NCBI GenBank assembly: GCA_945957245.1
Contig: CAMFLD010000194.1
Coordinates: forward strand, 1 to 5,863
Source of the DNA: an uncultured Flavobacterium sp.
GTDB lineage: Bacteria > Bacteroidota > Bacteroidia > Flavobacteriales > Flavobacteriaceae
Direction: 5' to 3'
DNA: 5,863 nucleotides
The stretch's first letter is position 1, and each line of letters starts with the position of its first letter. A model generated the notes under the pieces. The model had not been told where the DNA came from. It was given only the letters and a program-made list of their open reading frames with translations, and searched no databases. The position numbers were made by a program, and so were the translations under genes. Positions 1 through 5,863 of the stretch are shown here, piece after piece.

Positions 1-1
1 C

Positions 2-79
2 GACAAATACAAAGTGTTCCCAATTCCAAGTAACTCACTTCAGGCTAATCCAAATTTAACCCAAAACACAGGATATTAA
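2..79 (+). CDS. susD: RagB/SusD-family outer-membrane nutrient-binding lipoprotein, C-terminal end only
   Basis: Only the last 25 codons are present; the gene runs off the left edge. The open frame from position 2 ends in TAA at 77-79, and its final residues read IPSNSLQANPNLTQNTGY. The pattern IP...ANPNLTQN.GY is the typical C-terminus of SusD/RagB proteins. These are surface lipoproteins that cap a SusC TonB-dependent transporter and help bring oligosaccharides across the outer membrane. The stop lies 19 bp before a SusE-like gene, which matches the susC-susD-susE order of starch-utilisation loci and implies one transcript. The substrate, presumably malto-oligosaccharide, is inferred from the neighbours and not from this fragment. 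The lipobox and main fold cannot be seen. Confidence 0.88.
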   Translation, partial: DKYKVFPIPSNSLQANPNLTQNTGY

Positions 80-98
80 GATTTAATACATAGAAGAT

Positions 99-1094
99 AT
101 GAAAAACTCAATTAAATTATTAATAGCTTTTGTAAGTATACTGTCCTTTTCTTCATGTACAGAAGATGTTCAGAAAACAGGAGCTGTTACACAGCAGTCA
201 GGGTTAAAACTACTAGTTCCTAATTCCAGTTTTAATATTGTTGTAGATGGGACTAAATTAAGTAACCTGGCCACTACTTTTGTTTGGACTGACTCTGACA
301 ACCCATCGGGTGACAGCGTTAGTTATACTGTTGAAGCTGCAGTAGGAGGAACAAACTTTGCAGCGCCAATAACAATTGGAACTACAACAGAACATTTTTT
401 AGATGTAACCACAGGGCTTTTAGATACAACAGCTAAAAATTTAGGTTTAGCACCAATGACTGAAGGTCAGATGGATGTTCGTATCAAAGCGGCTTCCGGA
501 ACATCAAACTTTTACACTTTAAAAGTTACTCCGTATCAGCCAAACTGGGGGATTATCGGAAGTGCCACAGCAGCAGGCTGGGGAGCCAGTACTCCAATGA
601 CCTATAACCCGATGACCGGTAAATATTCAATCTCATTAGGTTTGACAACAGGAGAGTTTAAGTTTAGGTTAGACAATAGCTGGACAACAAATTATGGGGA
701 TGACGGAAATGATCTTTCCCTAGATGCTGGCGGAGCTAATATCCCGGTAGCAGCTGGTAATTATACTATCGTTGCAGACTTTACAAATCATACTTATACC
801 ATAACTCCAATTCCAAATGCTTGGGGAATTATTGGAGATGCTACGCCAACCGGATGGAGTTCAGATACCCTTATGGATTACAATCCTGCAACAGGTAAAT
901 ATTCTATCATTATGAGAATGAATGTGGGTAGTTTCAAATTCAGACTTAACCATGATTGGGGAACCAATTATGGAGATGATGGAAATAATCTGACGCTTGA
1001 TAATGGAGGTTCTAATATTCCAATTACAGCAGCAGGTACTTACTACATTACAACCGATTTTACAGGTTTAACGTATACAATAACACAATTATAA
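99..1094 (+). CDS. susE: SusE/SusF-like surface starch-binding lipoprotein with two tandem starch-binding modules
   Basis: This 331-residue protein probably binds starch at the cell surface and feeds the SusCD transporter. It has no visible catalytic motif. Residues 1-19 form a lipoprotein signal peptide (KxxIKLLIAF core, lipobox SFSS) with Cys20 as the lipidated residue. Thr-Glu-Asp follows, and acidic residues there fit the surface-export signal of Bacteroidota lipoproteins. Residues about 30-145 look like the SusE N-terminal Ig-like domain. Two starch-binding modules follow at about 149-237 and 241-331, each starting WGIIG and containing GKYSI, FKFRL and NYGDDGN. Three Trp positions match between modules (150/161/195 and 242/253/287) and are likely sugar-stacking residues. 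The two-module layout is that of Bacteroides SusE. The ATG at 99 is the only start that gives the full signal peptide. It sits between susD and a paralogous lipoprotein gene 15 bp downstream, so co-transcription is expected. Confidence 0.9.
   Translation: MKNSIKLLIAFVSILSFSSCTEDVQKTGAVTQQSGLKLLVPNSSFNIVVDGTKLSNLATTFVWTDSDNPSGDSVSYTVEAAVGGTNFAAPITIGTTTEHFLDVTTGLLDTTAKNLGLAPMTEGQMDVRIKAASGTSNFYTLKVTPYQPNWGIIGSATAAGWGASTPMTYNPMTGKYSISLGLTTGEFKFRLDNSWTTNYGDDGNDLSLDAGGANIPVAAGNYTIVADFTNHTYTITPIPNAWGIIGDATPTGWSSDTLMDYNPATGKYSIIMRMNVGSFKFRLNHDWGTNYGDDGNNLTLDNGGSNIPITAAGTYYITTDFTGLTYTITQL
543..809 (+). repeat. First starch-binding module of the SusE-like lipoprotein (residues 149-237)
   Basis: About 89 codons that repeat at 819-1091 with a period of 92 residues. 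By eye roughly half the residues are identical between the two copies, including WGIIG, YNP.TGKYSI, FKFRL and TNYGDDGN. The DNA has drifted far more than the protein (for example ATTATGGGGATGACGG against ATTATGGAGATGATGG), so the duplication is old and kept by selection. Confidence 0.85.
819..1091 (+). repeat. Second starch-binding module of the SusE-like lipoprotein (residues 241-331)
   Basis: This is the C-terminal copy of the same module, ending at the last codon. Its GDATPTGW.SDT.MDY segment is closer to the single module of the next gene (1578-1874) than to the first module beside it. That suggests the next gene's module descends from, or has exchanged sequence with, this copy. Confidence 0.83.
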
Positions 1095-1109
1095 TTTAAA
1101 AAATAGCAT

Positions 1110-1877
1110 ATGAAAAATAGTGTTAGACTTTTAATTGCTTTTATGAGCGTAGCTGCTATATCATGTACAGATGATGTTCAGGATAGAACAGCGGTTTCTG
1201 AAAATACGGCTCCTGTTTTGAAAACACCTTCTACAATTAATATAGCTCTTGATCATAATTATCCAAACGATCCGGCTACAACAATTGTATGGGACAAAGC
1301 TGTATATAACGGTACTCAAACAGTTATTAATTACAACATTGAATTTGATGAAGCCGGAAATAATTTTGCTTCTCCAACAGTAGTAGCAACTACGACGGAT
1401 AAATTCAAAGCATTTTCAATCGGTGAGTTAAATGCTGCGGCTTTAGATGCAGGATTTGCACCTTTTGTTTCAAGTAATATTGATGTGAGAATCAAATCAA
1501 CAGTGGGTAGTTTAGGTGCTTTGCCTCAAACTTCTAACGCCATCACTTTAACTTTAACTCCTTATCCGGCATGGCCTAACTGGGGAATATTAGGTGATGC
1601 TACTCCAACAGGATGGGGTTCTGATACCAATATGGACTATGACTTGTCAACACACTTGTATTCCATTACAATGAACATGGTTCCTGGAGGATACAAGTTT
1701 AGATTAGATGATGGGTGGTCAGTTAATTTTGGAGATGACGGAGATGATTTAACTTTAGATCCTAATGGCGCCAATATTCCGATTACTGTTGCCGGTACCT
1801 ACAAAATTGTTGCTAACTTCAGTAATGTTACAGCGGGAGGTATGGCTCCTAAAACGTATACCGTTACCCTACAATAA
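1110..1877 (+). CDS. SusE/SusF-like surface starch-binding lipoprotein with one starch-binding module
   Basis: This 255-residue protein is a shorter paralogue of the gene before it. The leaders match almost residue for residue (MKNSVRLLIAF here, MKNSIKLLIAF there). The lipobox AAIS is followed by lipidated Cys19 and then Thr-Asp-Asp, again fitting surface export. Residues about 30-152 resemble the SusE-type N-terminal Ig-like domain, sharing NIDVRIK/QMDVRIK and GLAP/GFAP motifs with its neighbour. One starch-binding module follows at 157-255, with Trp158, Trp169 and Trp203 at the conserved positions and an extra loop (about 240-248, TAGGMAPK) before the last strand. Bacteroides SusF has three modules, so the position suits SusF but the architecture does not, and I give no symbol. 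The start is 15 bp after the previous stop, in an A-rich leader without a Shine-Dalgarno motif. It probably binds starch; no enzyme activity is suggested. Confidence 0.88.
   Translation: MKNSVRLLIAFMSVAAISCTDDVQDRTAVSENTAPVLKTPSTINIALDHNYPNDPATTIVWDKAVYNGTQTVINYNIEFDEAGNNFASPTVVATTTDKFKAFSIGELNAAALDAGFAPFVSSNIDVRIKSTVGSLGALPQTSNAITLTLTPYPAWPNWGILGDATPTGWGSDTNMDYDLSTHLYSITMNMVPGGYKFRLDDGWSVNFGDDGDDLTLDPNGANIPITVAGTYKIVANFSNVTAGGMAPKTYTVTLQ
1578..1874 (+). repeat. Single starch-binding module of the second lipoprotein (residues 157-255)
   Basis: This is the third copy of the module in the window. It shares GDATPTGW, MDY, YKFRLD, FGDDGDDLTLD and NIPIT with the two copies in the SusE-like protein. 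It is about eight residues longer because of a Gly/Ala-rich insertion before the final beta strand. Confidence 0.83.
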
Positions 1878-1896
1878 TTAATTTAATTAAATAATT

Positions 1897-1927
1897 AAAA
1901 GGGCTATCCTTAAGGGTAGCCCTTTTT
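1897..1927 (+). terminator. Hairpin with T-run between the lipoprotein genes and the amylase gene (terminator or attenuator)
   Basis: AAAAGGGCTATCC pairs with GGGTAGCCCTTTT around a TTAA loop; the only non-Watson-Crick pair is one G-U. A run of five T ends the structure. It begins 19 bp after the stop of the second lipoprotein gene and ends 16 bp before the amylase ATG. Only 66 bp separate the two genes and I see no clear TAnnTTTG promoter element in them. The hairpin may therefore act as a leaky terminator or an mRNA-stabilising 3' end that sets the amylase level below that of the transport genes. Confidence 0.85.
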
Positions 1928-1943
1928 AACAAAACAAAATTCT

Positions 1944-4796
1944 ATGAAAAAAATTGTTTTACTTTTCTTATTGTTTTCAACAATAAGTTTTTCACAGATA
2001 ACAACGACACCTTCGCCGGCAATTGCGTCAGGAGTTGTTACTCTTAACTTTAATAAAACGGGAACACCACTAGCCAGTTATACCGGAACAATTTATGCTC
2101 ATATCGGATTAACAGTTGATGGTGTACAATGGACAGCTGTTAAGGGAACCTGGGGTAATAACACAACCCAGCCTGCACTGACTTTAGTTTCCGGAACAAA
2201 TTATTCCCTGACCTTAGGAACCGATTTATATTCTTATTTTGGAGTTTCAACAAGTAGCTCCATTACACAAATATGTGTCGTGTTAAGAAATTCAGCCGGA
2301 AATACACAAACAGCTGATACCTTCTTAAATGTAGGAGCATTCCAGTCAGCATTGGTAACACCAACTGAAAATACTACGACGATTATCAATTCCGGACAAA
2401 ATCTTTCCGTTACAGCCAATAATACTAACGGTTCTGCTGATTATAATTTGTTTGCAAATGGTGTAAGCATCAATACCGCTTCAGGGACATCATACTCTTA
2501 CACTGACAGTAACATTACGAGCAACAAAAACTATGAACTGAAAATTACACAGGGAACAACAACATTTACCAAAAAATTCAATGTTATTGTGGTGCCAACA
2601 ACCGTGAATCAGGCATTAGGTTCAGGACTTGAAGACGGAATCAATTACAATTCATCCGATACCTCAAAAGCAACACTGGTTTTAACAGCACCCGGAAAAG
2701 ACTTTGTTTATGTAGCCGGGAGTTTTAACAACTGGATGCCGGACGGTAATTATGCAATGAAAAAAGACCCGTCAACCGGTAAATTTTGGATAGAACTCAC
2801 CGGATTAACACCCGGTACCAACTACACTTATCAGTATTGGGTGGTTGACCAAACACCTACAACCAATTCACAAGCAGTAGTAAAAGTAGCTGATCCCTAT
2901 TCAACTTTAGTGCTTTCCCCTTATGACGATCCATATATACCAGCAGGAAATTATCCAAATATGCCGGTATATCCTACAGGACAACAATTTGAAGTAACTG
3001 TGCTTCAAACAGGGCAGACTCCTTACAACTGGAGTTCAGCGACAACCAATTTTGTTAAGCCAAGCAAAGACAAATTAGTTGTTTATGAAGTTTTAATCAG
3101 AGATTTTGATGCGAATAGAACATTCCAGTCCTTAATCGACAGAATTGATTATTTCAAAAACTTAAAAATCAATGCTATCGAGTTAATGCCGGTAATGGAG
3201 TTCGAAGGAAATGAAGGTTGGGGATACAATCCTGCTTTCCACATGGCCTTGGATAAATTCTACGGAACTAAAGCTAAGATGCAGGAATTTGTAGACTTGT
3301 GCCACCAAAATGGAATCGCAGTAATTTTGGATATAGCTTTAAATCATGCCTTCGGAAGATGTCCGTTGGTTAGAATGTGGCAAAATGACCCAACTAATAC
3401 AGGTTACGGTGCACCAGCCACAGATAATCCGTATTTCAATACTGTGGCAAAACACAGTTATGGAGTTGGAAACGATTTCAACCATTCCTCAGATTACACA
3501 AAATACTTTGTAAAAAGAGTAATCAAACAATGGACTAACGAATTAAAAGTCGATGGATTCCGTTGGGATTTAACAAAAGGCTTTACCCAGGCATGTAGTG
3601 CCGGAGATGATACCTGTACCAATGCTTATCAGGCAGACAGGGTGGCAATCTTAAAAGAATATGCAGATTACGAGTGGTCATTAGACCCTTATCAATATGT
3701 TATTTTTGAGCACCTTGGAATTGATAGTGAAGAGCAGCAATGGGCTAATTACCGAATCTCAGAAACTCCGAGCAAAGGAGTAATGATGTGGGGTGAAATG
3801 ACTTATGCCTATTCACAATTAATGGAAGGATATACTACCGGAGCTGATATTACGAGAATTGGTAGCGATGCTCACGGATTTACTGCAAAAAGACTTATGG
3901 GTTATCCTGAAAGCCATGATAAAGAAAGAGTTATGTATTCCGGTATAACTTACGGAGTGGGATCAGGTTCAAACCCTCCTGTGGGAAGTTTAAACAACTG
4001 TCTGACCCGTATGTCTGCAATTGGAGCAATCTCAATACTAGTTCCGGGACCAAAAATGATTTGGCATTTCGCCGATTTAGGAATGAACAGTTCTATCTAT
4101 ACCTGTACAGATAACAGTATAAATACTGAATCAGATGCTATTACCGGTGACTGTAAATTAGCTACAAAACCGCAACCACAATGGACTAACAACTGGTTGG
4201 GAGTTTCACAACGTGCAGCCGTTTACAATAACTGGGCAAAATTCATCCAGCTTAAAAGAGACAATGCCGTGTTTAACGGAAGTTATGCCATAAGCCCTAA
4301 CGGAAACAATCTATTACAGAGAGTTTATGTTTACGACAATTCCTTACCATCAACTCAATTGAAAAATGTAGTTATTTTGGCAAATTTTGGAACGTCGACA
4401 CTCAATATTACCCCTGATTTCCCTTATACAGGAACATGGTACAACCTAATGGATAATACTTCTACTTCGGTGACAAGCACCACGGCAGCTATCAGTTTGG
4501 GAGCAGGACAGTTTAGAATTTATGGAAATCAGCCGGCTACATTAAGTACTGATGATTTTACTTTGGACAATTCAATTAGCCTTTCCCCAAATCCAACAAG
4601 CAGTTATTTTACTATCAATGCAAATATTGAAAAGGTTGAAATCTTCTCAATAACAGGACAGTTGGTGAAATCATTTGATGGAGGACAATTAGAAGACTAT
4701 CAGTACAATGTTGGAGATTTGACAAAAGGAGTTTATTTGGTAAAAGCCATAAACGTAAATAATCAGTCAAAAACAATGAAATTAATTAAACAATAA
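1944..4796 (+). CDS. Secreted multidomain GH13 alpha-amylase with CBM48-like domain and T9SS type A sorting signal
   Basis: This 950-residue enzyme should hydrolyse alpha-1,4-glucan (starch) outside the cell and supply oligosaccharides to SusCD. Residues 1-18 form a Sec signal peptide (KK, then IVLLFLLFSTISFS) with likely cleavage before Gln19 or nearby. About 20-130 is a beta-rich module (YAHIGL, VKGTWGNN, VVLRNSAGN) of a type often found ahead of Bacteroidota amylases. About 131-216 is Ig-like. About 240-340 is a CBM48-like domain (VYVAGSFNNWMPDG). The GH13 barrel spans about 375-800: GWGYNP at 425-430, region I DIALNH at 463-468, region II GFRWD with nucleophile Asp542, region III IFEH with likely acid/base Glu589, and region IV ESHD with Asp659. 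A C-terminal beta domain follows, then the sorting domain at about 873-950. EH...SEE, MMWGEM.YAY and ESHD.ER resemble Bacteroidota GH13 amylases of branching-enzyme-like type, so branching or debranching activity is a less likely alternative. It resembles the AmyB type of secreted amylase in Flavobacterium, but I cannot confirm orthology. Confidence 0.93.
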   Translation: MKKIVLLFLLFSTISFSQITTTPSPAIASGVVTLNFNKTGTPLASYTGTIYAHIGLTVDGVQWTAVKGTWGNNTTQPALTLVSGTNYSLTLGTDLYSYFGVSTSSSITQICVVLRNSAGNTQTADTFLNVGAFQSALVTPTENTTTIINSGQNLSVTANNTNGSADYNLFANGVSINTASGTSYSYTDSNITSNKNYELKITQGTTTFTKKFNVIVVPTTVNQALGSGLEDGINYNSSDTSKATLVLTAPGKDFVYVAGSFNNWMPDGNYAMKKDPSTGKFWIELTGLTPGTNYTYQYWVVDQTPTTNSQAVVKVADPYSTLVLSPYDDPYIPAGNYPNMPVYPTGQQFEVTVLQTGQTPYNWSSATTNFVKPSKDKLVVYEVLIRDFDANRTFQSLIDRIDYFKNLKINAIELMPVMEFEGNEGWGYNPAFHMALDKFYGTKAKMQEFVDLCHQNGIAVILDIALNHAFGRCPLVRMWQNDPTNTGYGAPATDNPYFNTVAKHSYGVGNDFNHSSDYTKYFVKRVIKQWTNELKVDGFRWDLTKGFTQACSAGDDTCTNAYQADRVAILKEYADYEWSLDPYQYVIFEHLGIDSEEQQWANYRISETPSKGVMMWGEMTYAYSQLMEGYTTGADITRIGSDAHGFTAKRLMGYPESHDKERVMYSGITYGVGSGSNPPVGSLNNCLTRMSAIGAISILVPGPKMIWHFADLGMNSSIYTCTDNSINTESDAITGDCKLATKPQPQWTNNWLGVSQRAAVYNNWAKFIQLKRDNAVFNGSYAISPNGNNLLQRVYVYDNSLPSTQLKNVVILANFGTSTLNITPDFPYTGTWYNLMDNTSTSVTSTTAAISLGAGQFRIYGNQPATLSTDDFTLDNSISLSPNPTSSYFTINANIEKVEIFSITGQLVKSFDGGQLEDYQYNVGDLTKGVYLVKAINVNNQSKTMKLIKQ
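4560..4793 (+). other. T9SS type A C-terminal sorting domain of the amylase (residues 873-950)
   Basis: The segment begins with SLSPNPTSSYFTI and continues with VEIFSITGQLVKSF, DLTKGVYLVKAI and a final KTMKLIKQ. This is the motif series of the Por-secretion tail. In known systems the domain guides the folded protein through the T9SS outer-membrane channel and is then removed, leaving the enzyme released or attached to the surface. A Thr/Ser-rich linker (about 838-850) and a final beta strand separate it from the barrel. Confidence 0.93.
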
Positions 4797-4827
4797 AATT
4801 AGAGTTAGTAATAATTAAGTTTGTTTT

Positions 4828-4859
4828 AAAAGCCACGTTCTCAGAGCGTGGCTTTTTTT
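4828..4859 (+). terminator. Intrinsic terminator after the amylase gene
   Basis: AAAAGCCACG pairs with CGTGGCTTTT. The stem can be extended inward by T-G, T-A and C-G pairs to leave a TCA loop. It ends in seven T. It starts 31 bp after the amylase stop and marks the end of the starch operon. The longer T-run suggests stronger termination than the hairpin at 1897-1927. Confidence 0.92.
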
Positions 4860-4910
4860 GTTTTGTCTAAAATAGTTGCTATAACGCTTTTTTTACTGGA
4901 CAATGAATAT

Positions 4911-4918
4911 TATTTTTG
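4911..4918 (+). promoter_or_regulatory. Possible Bacteroidota -7 promoter element (TATTTTTG) for the asmA-like gene
   Basis: TATTTTTG matches the TAnnTTTG -7 consensus of Bacteroidota housekeeping promoters. It lies between the terminator and the next gene, where a promoter is needed. Two points weaken the call. No TTG -33 element sits at the usual spacing, only a T-run at 4888-4894. The expected transcription start also falls at or next to the ATG at 4923, which would give a leaderless mRNA. Confidence 0.35.
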
Positions 4919-4922
4919 CCCC

Positions 4923-5863
4923 ATGAAGAAGCCCTCCAAGCCAATACTTTTCAAAATTCTGAAAATCACAGGGATAACTGTGGGTTCAGTATTATTGCTT
5001 TTGTTTTTGATACCAATACTTTTTCCGGGTAAAATTGCAGAAGAAGTAAAATCGTTTGCCAATAAAAAACTAAATGGTAAACTTGATTTTAAAGAAGCCA
5101 ATCTTTCGTTTTTCAATCATTTTCCTTCGTTAACATTAACGCTAACAGACTTTTCATTAGAAGGTTCAGCACCTTTCAAGAATCAAAACCTGCTTTCAGC
5201 GCAGGAAGTAGCATTTGGAATCAACATAAAATCGCTGTTGTTTGATAAGAAAATCAACATTGACAAAATTTATGTTTCTGATGCCTTGATTACTGTCAAA
5301 GTGAATGCCAAAGGAGAAGCCAATTACAATGTGTACGCTCCAGATACAACTGCTATTAAAAACGCTAAGGATTCTAGTTCTGCCTCTTTGAAAATTGAAC
5401 GCATAGTTATTGAAAAAACACATTTTGTCTATGACGATCTTTCTTTACCCATGCATATAGACGCTGGCGGATTTGATTATGAAGGCAAGGGTGATTTTAG
5501 TAAATCTATTTTTGACCTCACATCTAAACTCAAAGTGAGCGCCATTGATTTTAATTATGACAAACAGAATTATTTTGTTTCCAAAACAGTATCAGCTAAA
5601 CTTGTCACTAAGATCAATACCAATTCATTAGAATTTTTATTTGAAAAAAACGATCTGTTTATTAATCAGCTGCCATTAGATTTTAAAGGCCGATTTGCCT
5701 TTTTGAAAAATGGCTATGACTTGGATTTTAAAGTGAATAGTAATGAAACATCGCTCCATAATTTTATTACAGCTTTTCCTCCAGAACTATTGCAATGGTT
5801 GGAACATACAGAAGTCAAAGGGGCAGTTAATTTTAAAGCAGCATTGAGTGGACAATATATAGC
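4923..5863 (+). CDS. AsmA-like family protein, N-terminal part, cut by the right edge
   Basis: An open frame of 313 codons plus two bases runs from ATG 4923 to the edge without a stop. The N-terminus is basic (MKKPSKP..FKILK) and is followed by one hydrophobic segment at about 15-34, so the protein should be anchored in the inner membrane with its bulk in the periplasm. Next come segments typical of Bacteroidota AsmA-like proteins: KIAEEVKSFANKKLNGKLDF (about 37-56), then FFNHFPSLTLTLTDFSLEG (about 63-81), then repeating beta strands (FGINIKSLLFDKKINIDKIYVSDALITVKV, about 98-127). Family members are usually much longer, so most of the protein is missing. AsmA-like proteins are linked to outer-membrane assembly and lipid transport between membranes; the role here is inferred from the family. 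It follows a strong terminator by 63 bp, so it is probably an independent unit. No alternative in-frame ATG occurs nearby. The 5' region lacks a Shine-Dalgarno motif. Confidence 0.85.
   Translation, partial: MKKPSKPILFKILKITGITVGSVLLLLFLIPILFPGKIAEEVKSFANKKLNGKLDFKEANLSFFNHFPSLTLTLTDFSLEGSAPFKNQNLLSAQEVAFGINIKSLLFDKKINIDKIYVSDALITVKVNAKGEANYNVYAPDTTAIKNAKDSSSASLKIERIVIEKTHFVYDDLSLPMHIDAGGFDYEGKGDFSKSIFDLTSKLKVSAIDFNYDKQNYFVSKTVSAKLVTKINTNSLEFLFEKNDLFINQLPLDFKGRFAFLKNGYDLDFKVNSNETSLHNFITAFPPELLQWLEHTEVKGAVNFKAALSGQYI

Noticed and set aside
543..1091. Repeated segments considered as a mobile element or direct-repeat array
   Set aside because: The repeat is in frame and conserved in protein more than in DNA, so it is a duplicated protein module. 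There are no terminal inverted repeats or target-site duplications.
1724..1731. TAATTTTG inside the second lipoprotein gene as a possible internal promoter for the amylase
   Set aside because: It lies about 210 bp upstream of the amylase, in codons of a conserved motif, with no -33 element. The hairpin at 1897-1927 would still block it.
1878..1943. Possible relic of a further starch module lost after the second lipoprotein's stop codon
   Set aside because: Only 66 AT-rich bp remain before the amylase and none reads as module sequence in any + frame.
2234..2419. Open frame of 61 codons on the - strand inside the amylase gene
   Set aside because: It lies wholly antisense to a clear coding region, shows no domain or signal, and reads as a shadow of the + frame.
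4816..4823. TAAGTTTG, a second match to the -7 promoter consensus, between the amylase stop and its terminator
   Set aside because: Transcription from it would begin right at the terminator hairpin and stop at once. No TTG -33 element is at the proper distance. Chance match in AT-rich DNA.
4910..5116. Open frame of 68 codons on the - strand over the start of the asmA-like gene
   Set aside because: The + strand carries a membrane anchor and AsmA-type motifs across the same bases, continuing to the window edge. The - frame has no recognisable feature.
5196..5423. Open frame of 75 codons on the - strand inside the asmA-like gene
   Set aside because: Antisense to the continuous AsmA-like frame and without recognisable motifs; a shadow frame.

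Overview
The window looks like a member of the Bacteroidota, most probably a Flavobacteriaceae species close to Flavobacterium. The evidence is an AT-rich genome, a SusD/SusE-type outer-membrane starch-uptake locus, surface-lipoprotein signals with acidic residues after the lipobox cysteine, a type IX secretion (T9SS) type A C-terminal sorting domain, and start regions without Shine-Dalgarno motifs. All supported genes read on the + strand.

Layout. Positions 2-79 hold the last 25 codons of a SusD/RagB-family lipoprotein. Next come two related SusE/SusF-like starch-binding lipoproteins (99-1094 and 1110-1877), spaced 19 and 15 bp apart, so they are very likely co-transcribed with susD and an upstream susC outside the window. 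A hairpin with a T-run (1897-1927) lies in the 66-bp gap before a 950-residue secreted multidomain GH13 alpha-amylase (1944-4796). A strong intrinsic terminator (4828-4859) closes the locus. After it a separate gene starts at 4923 and runs off the right edge. It encodes an AsmA-like protein with an N-terminal membrane anchor and is probably unrelated to starch.

How the parts fit. The lipoproteins carry three copies in total of one starch-binding module (two in the first, one in the second) and should hold starch at the cell surface. The amylase is exported by Sec and then T9SS and cuts starch outside the cell. SusD with the unseen SusC would import the oligosaccharides. Here the cell-surface amylase of the Bacteroides Sus system (lipoprotein SusG) is replaced by a T9SS-secreted enzyme.

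I see no mobile element, CRISPR array, tRNA or rRNA. I do not see a wholly new system. The points most worth a second look are the terminator-like hairpin inside the operon, the 2+1 starch-module arrangement in paralogous lipoproteins, the amylase's divergent catalytic motifs, and a promoter element almost touching the asmA-like start codon.
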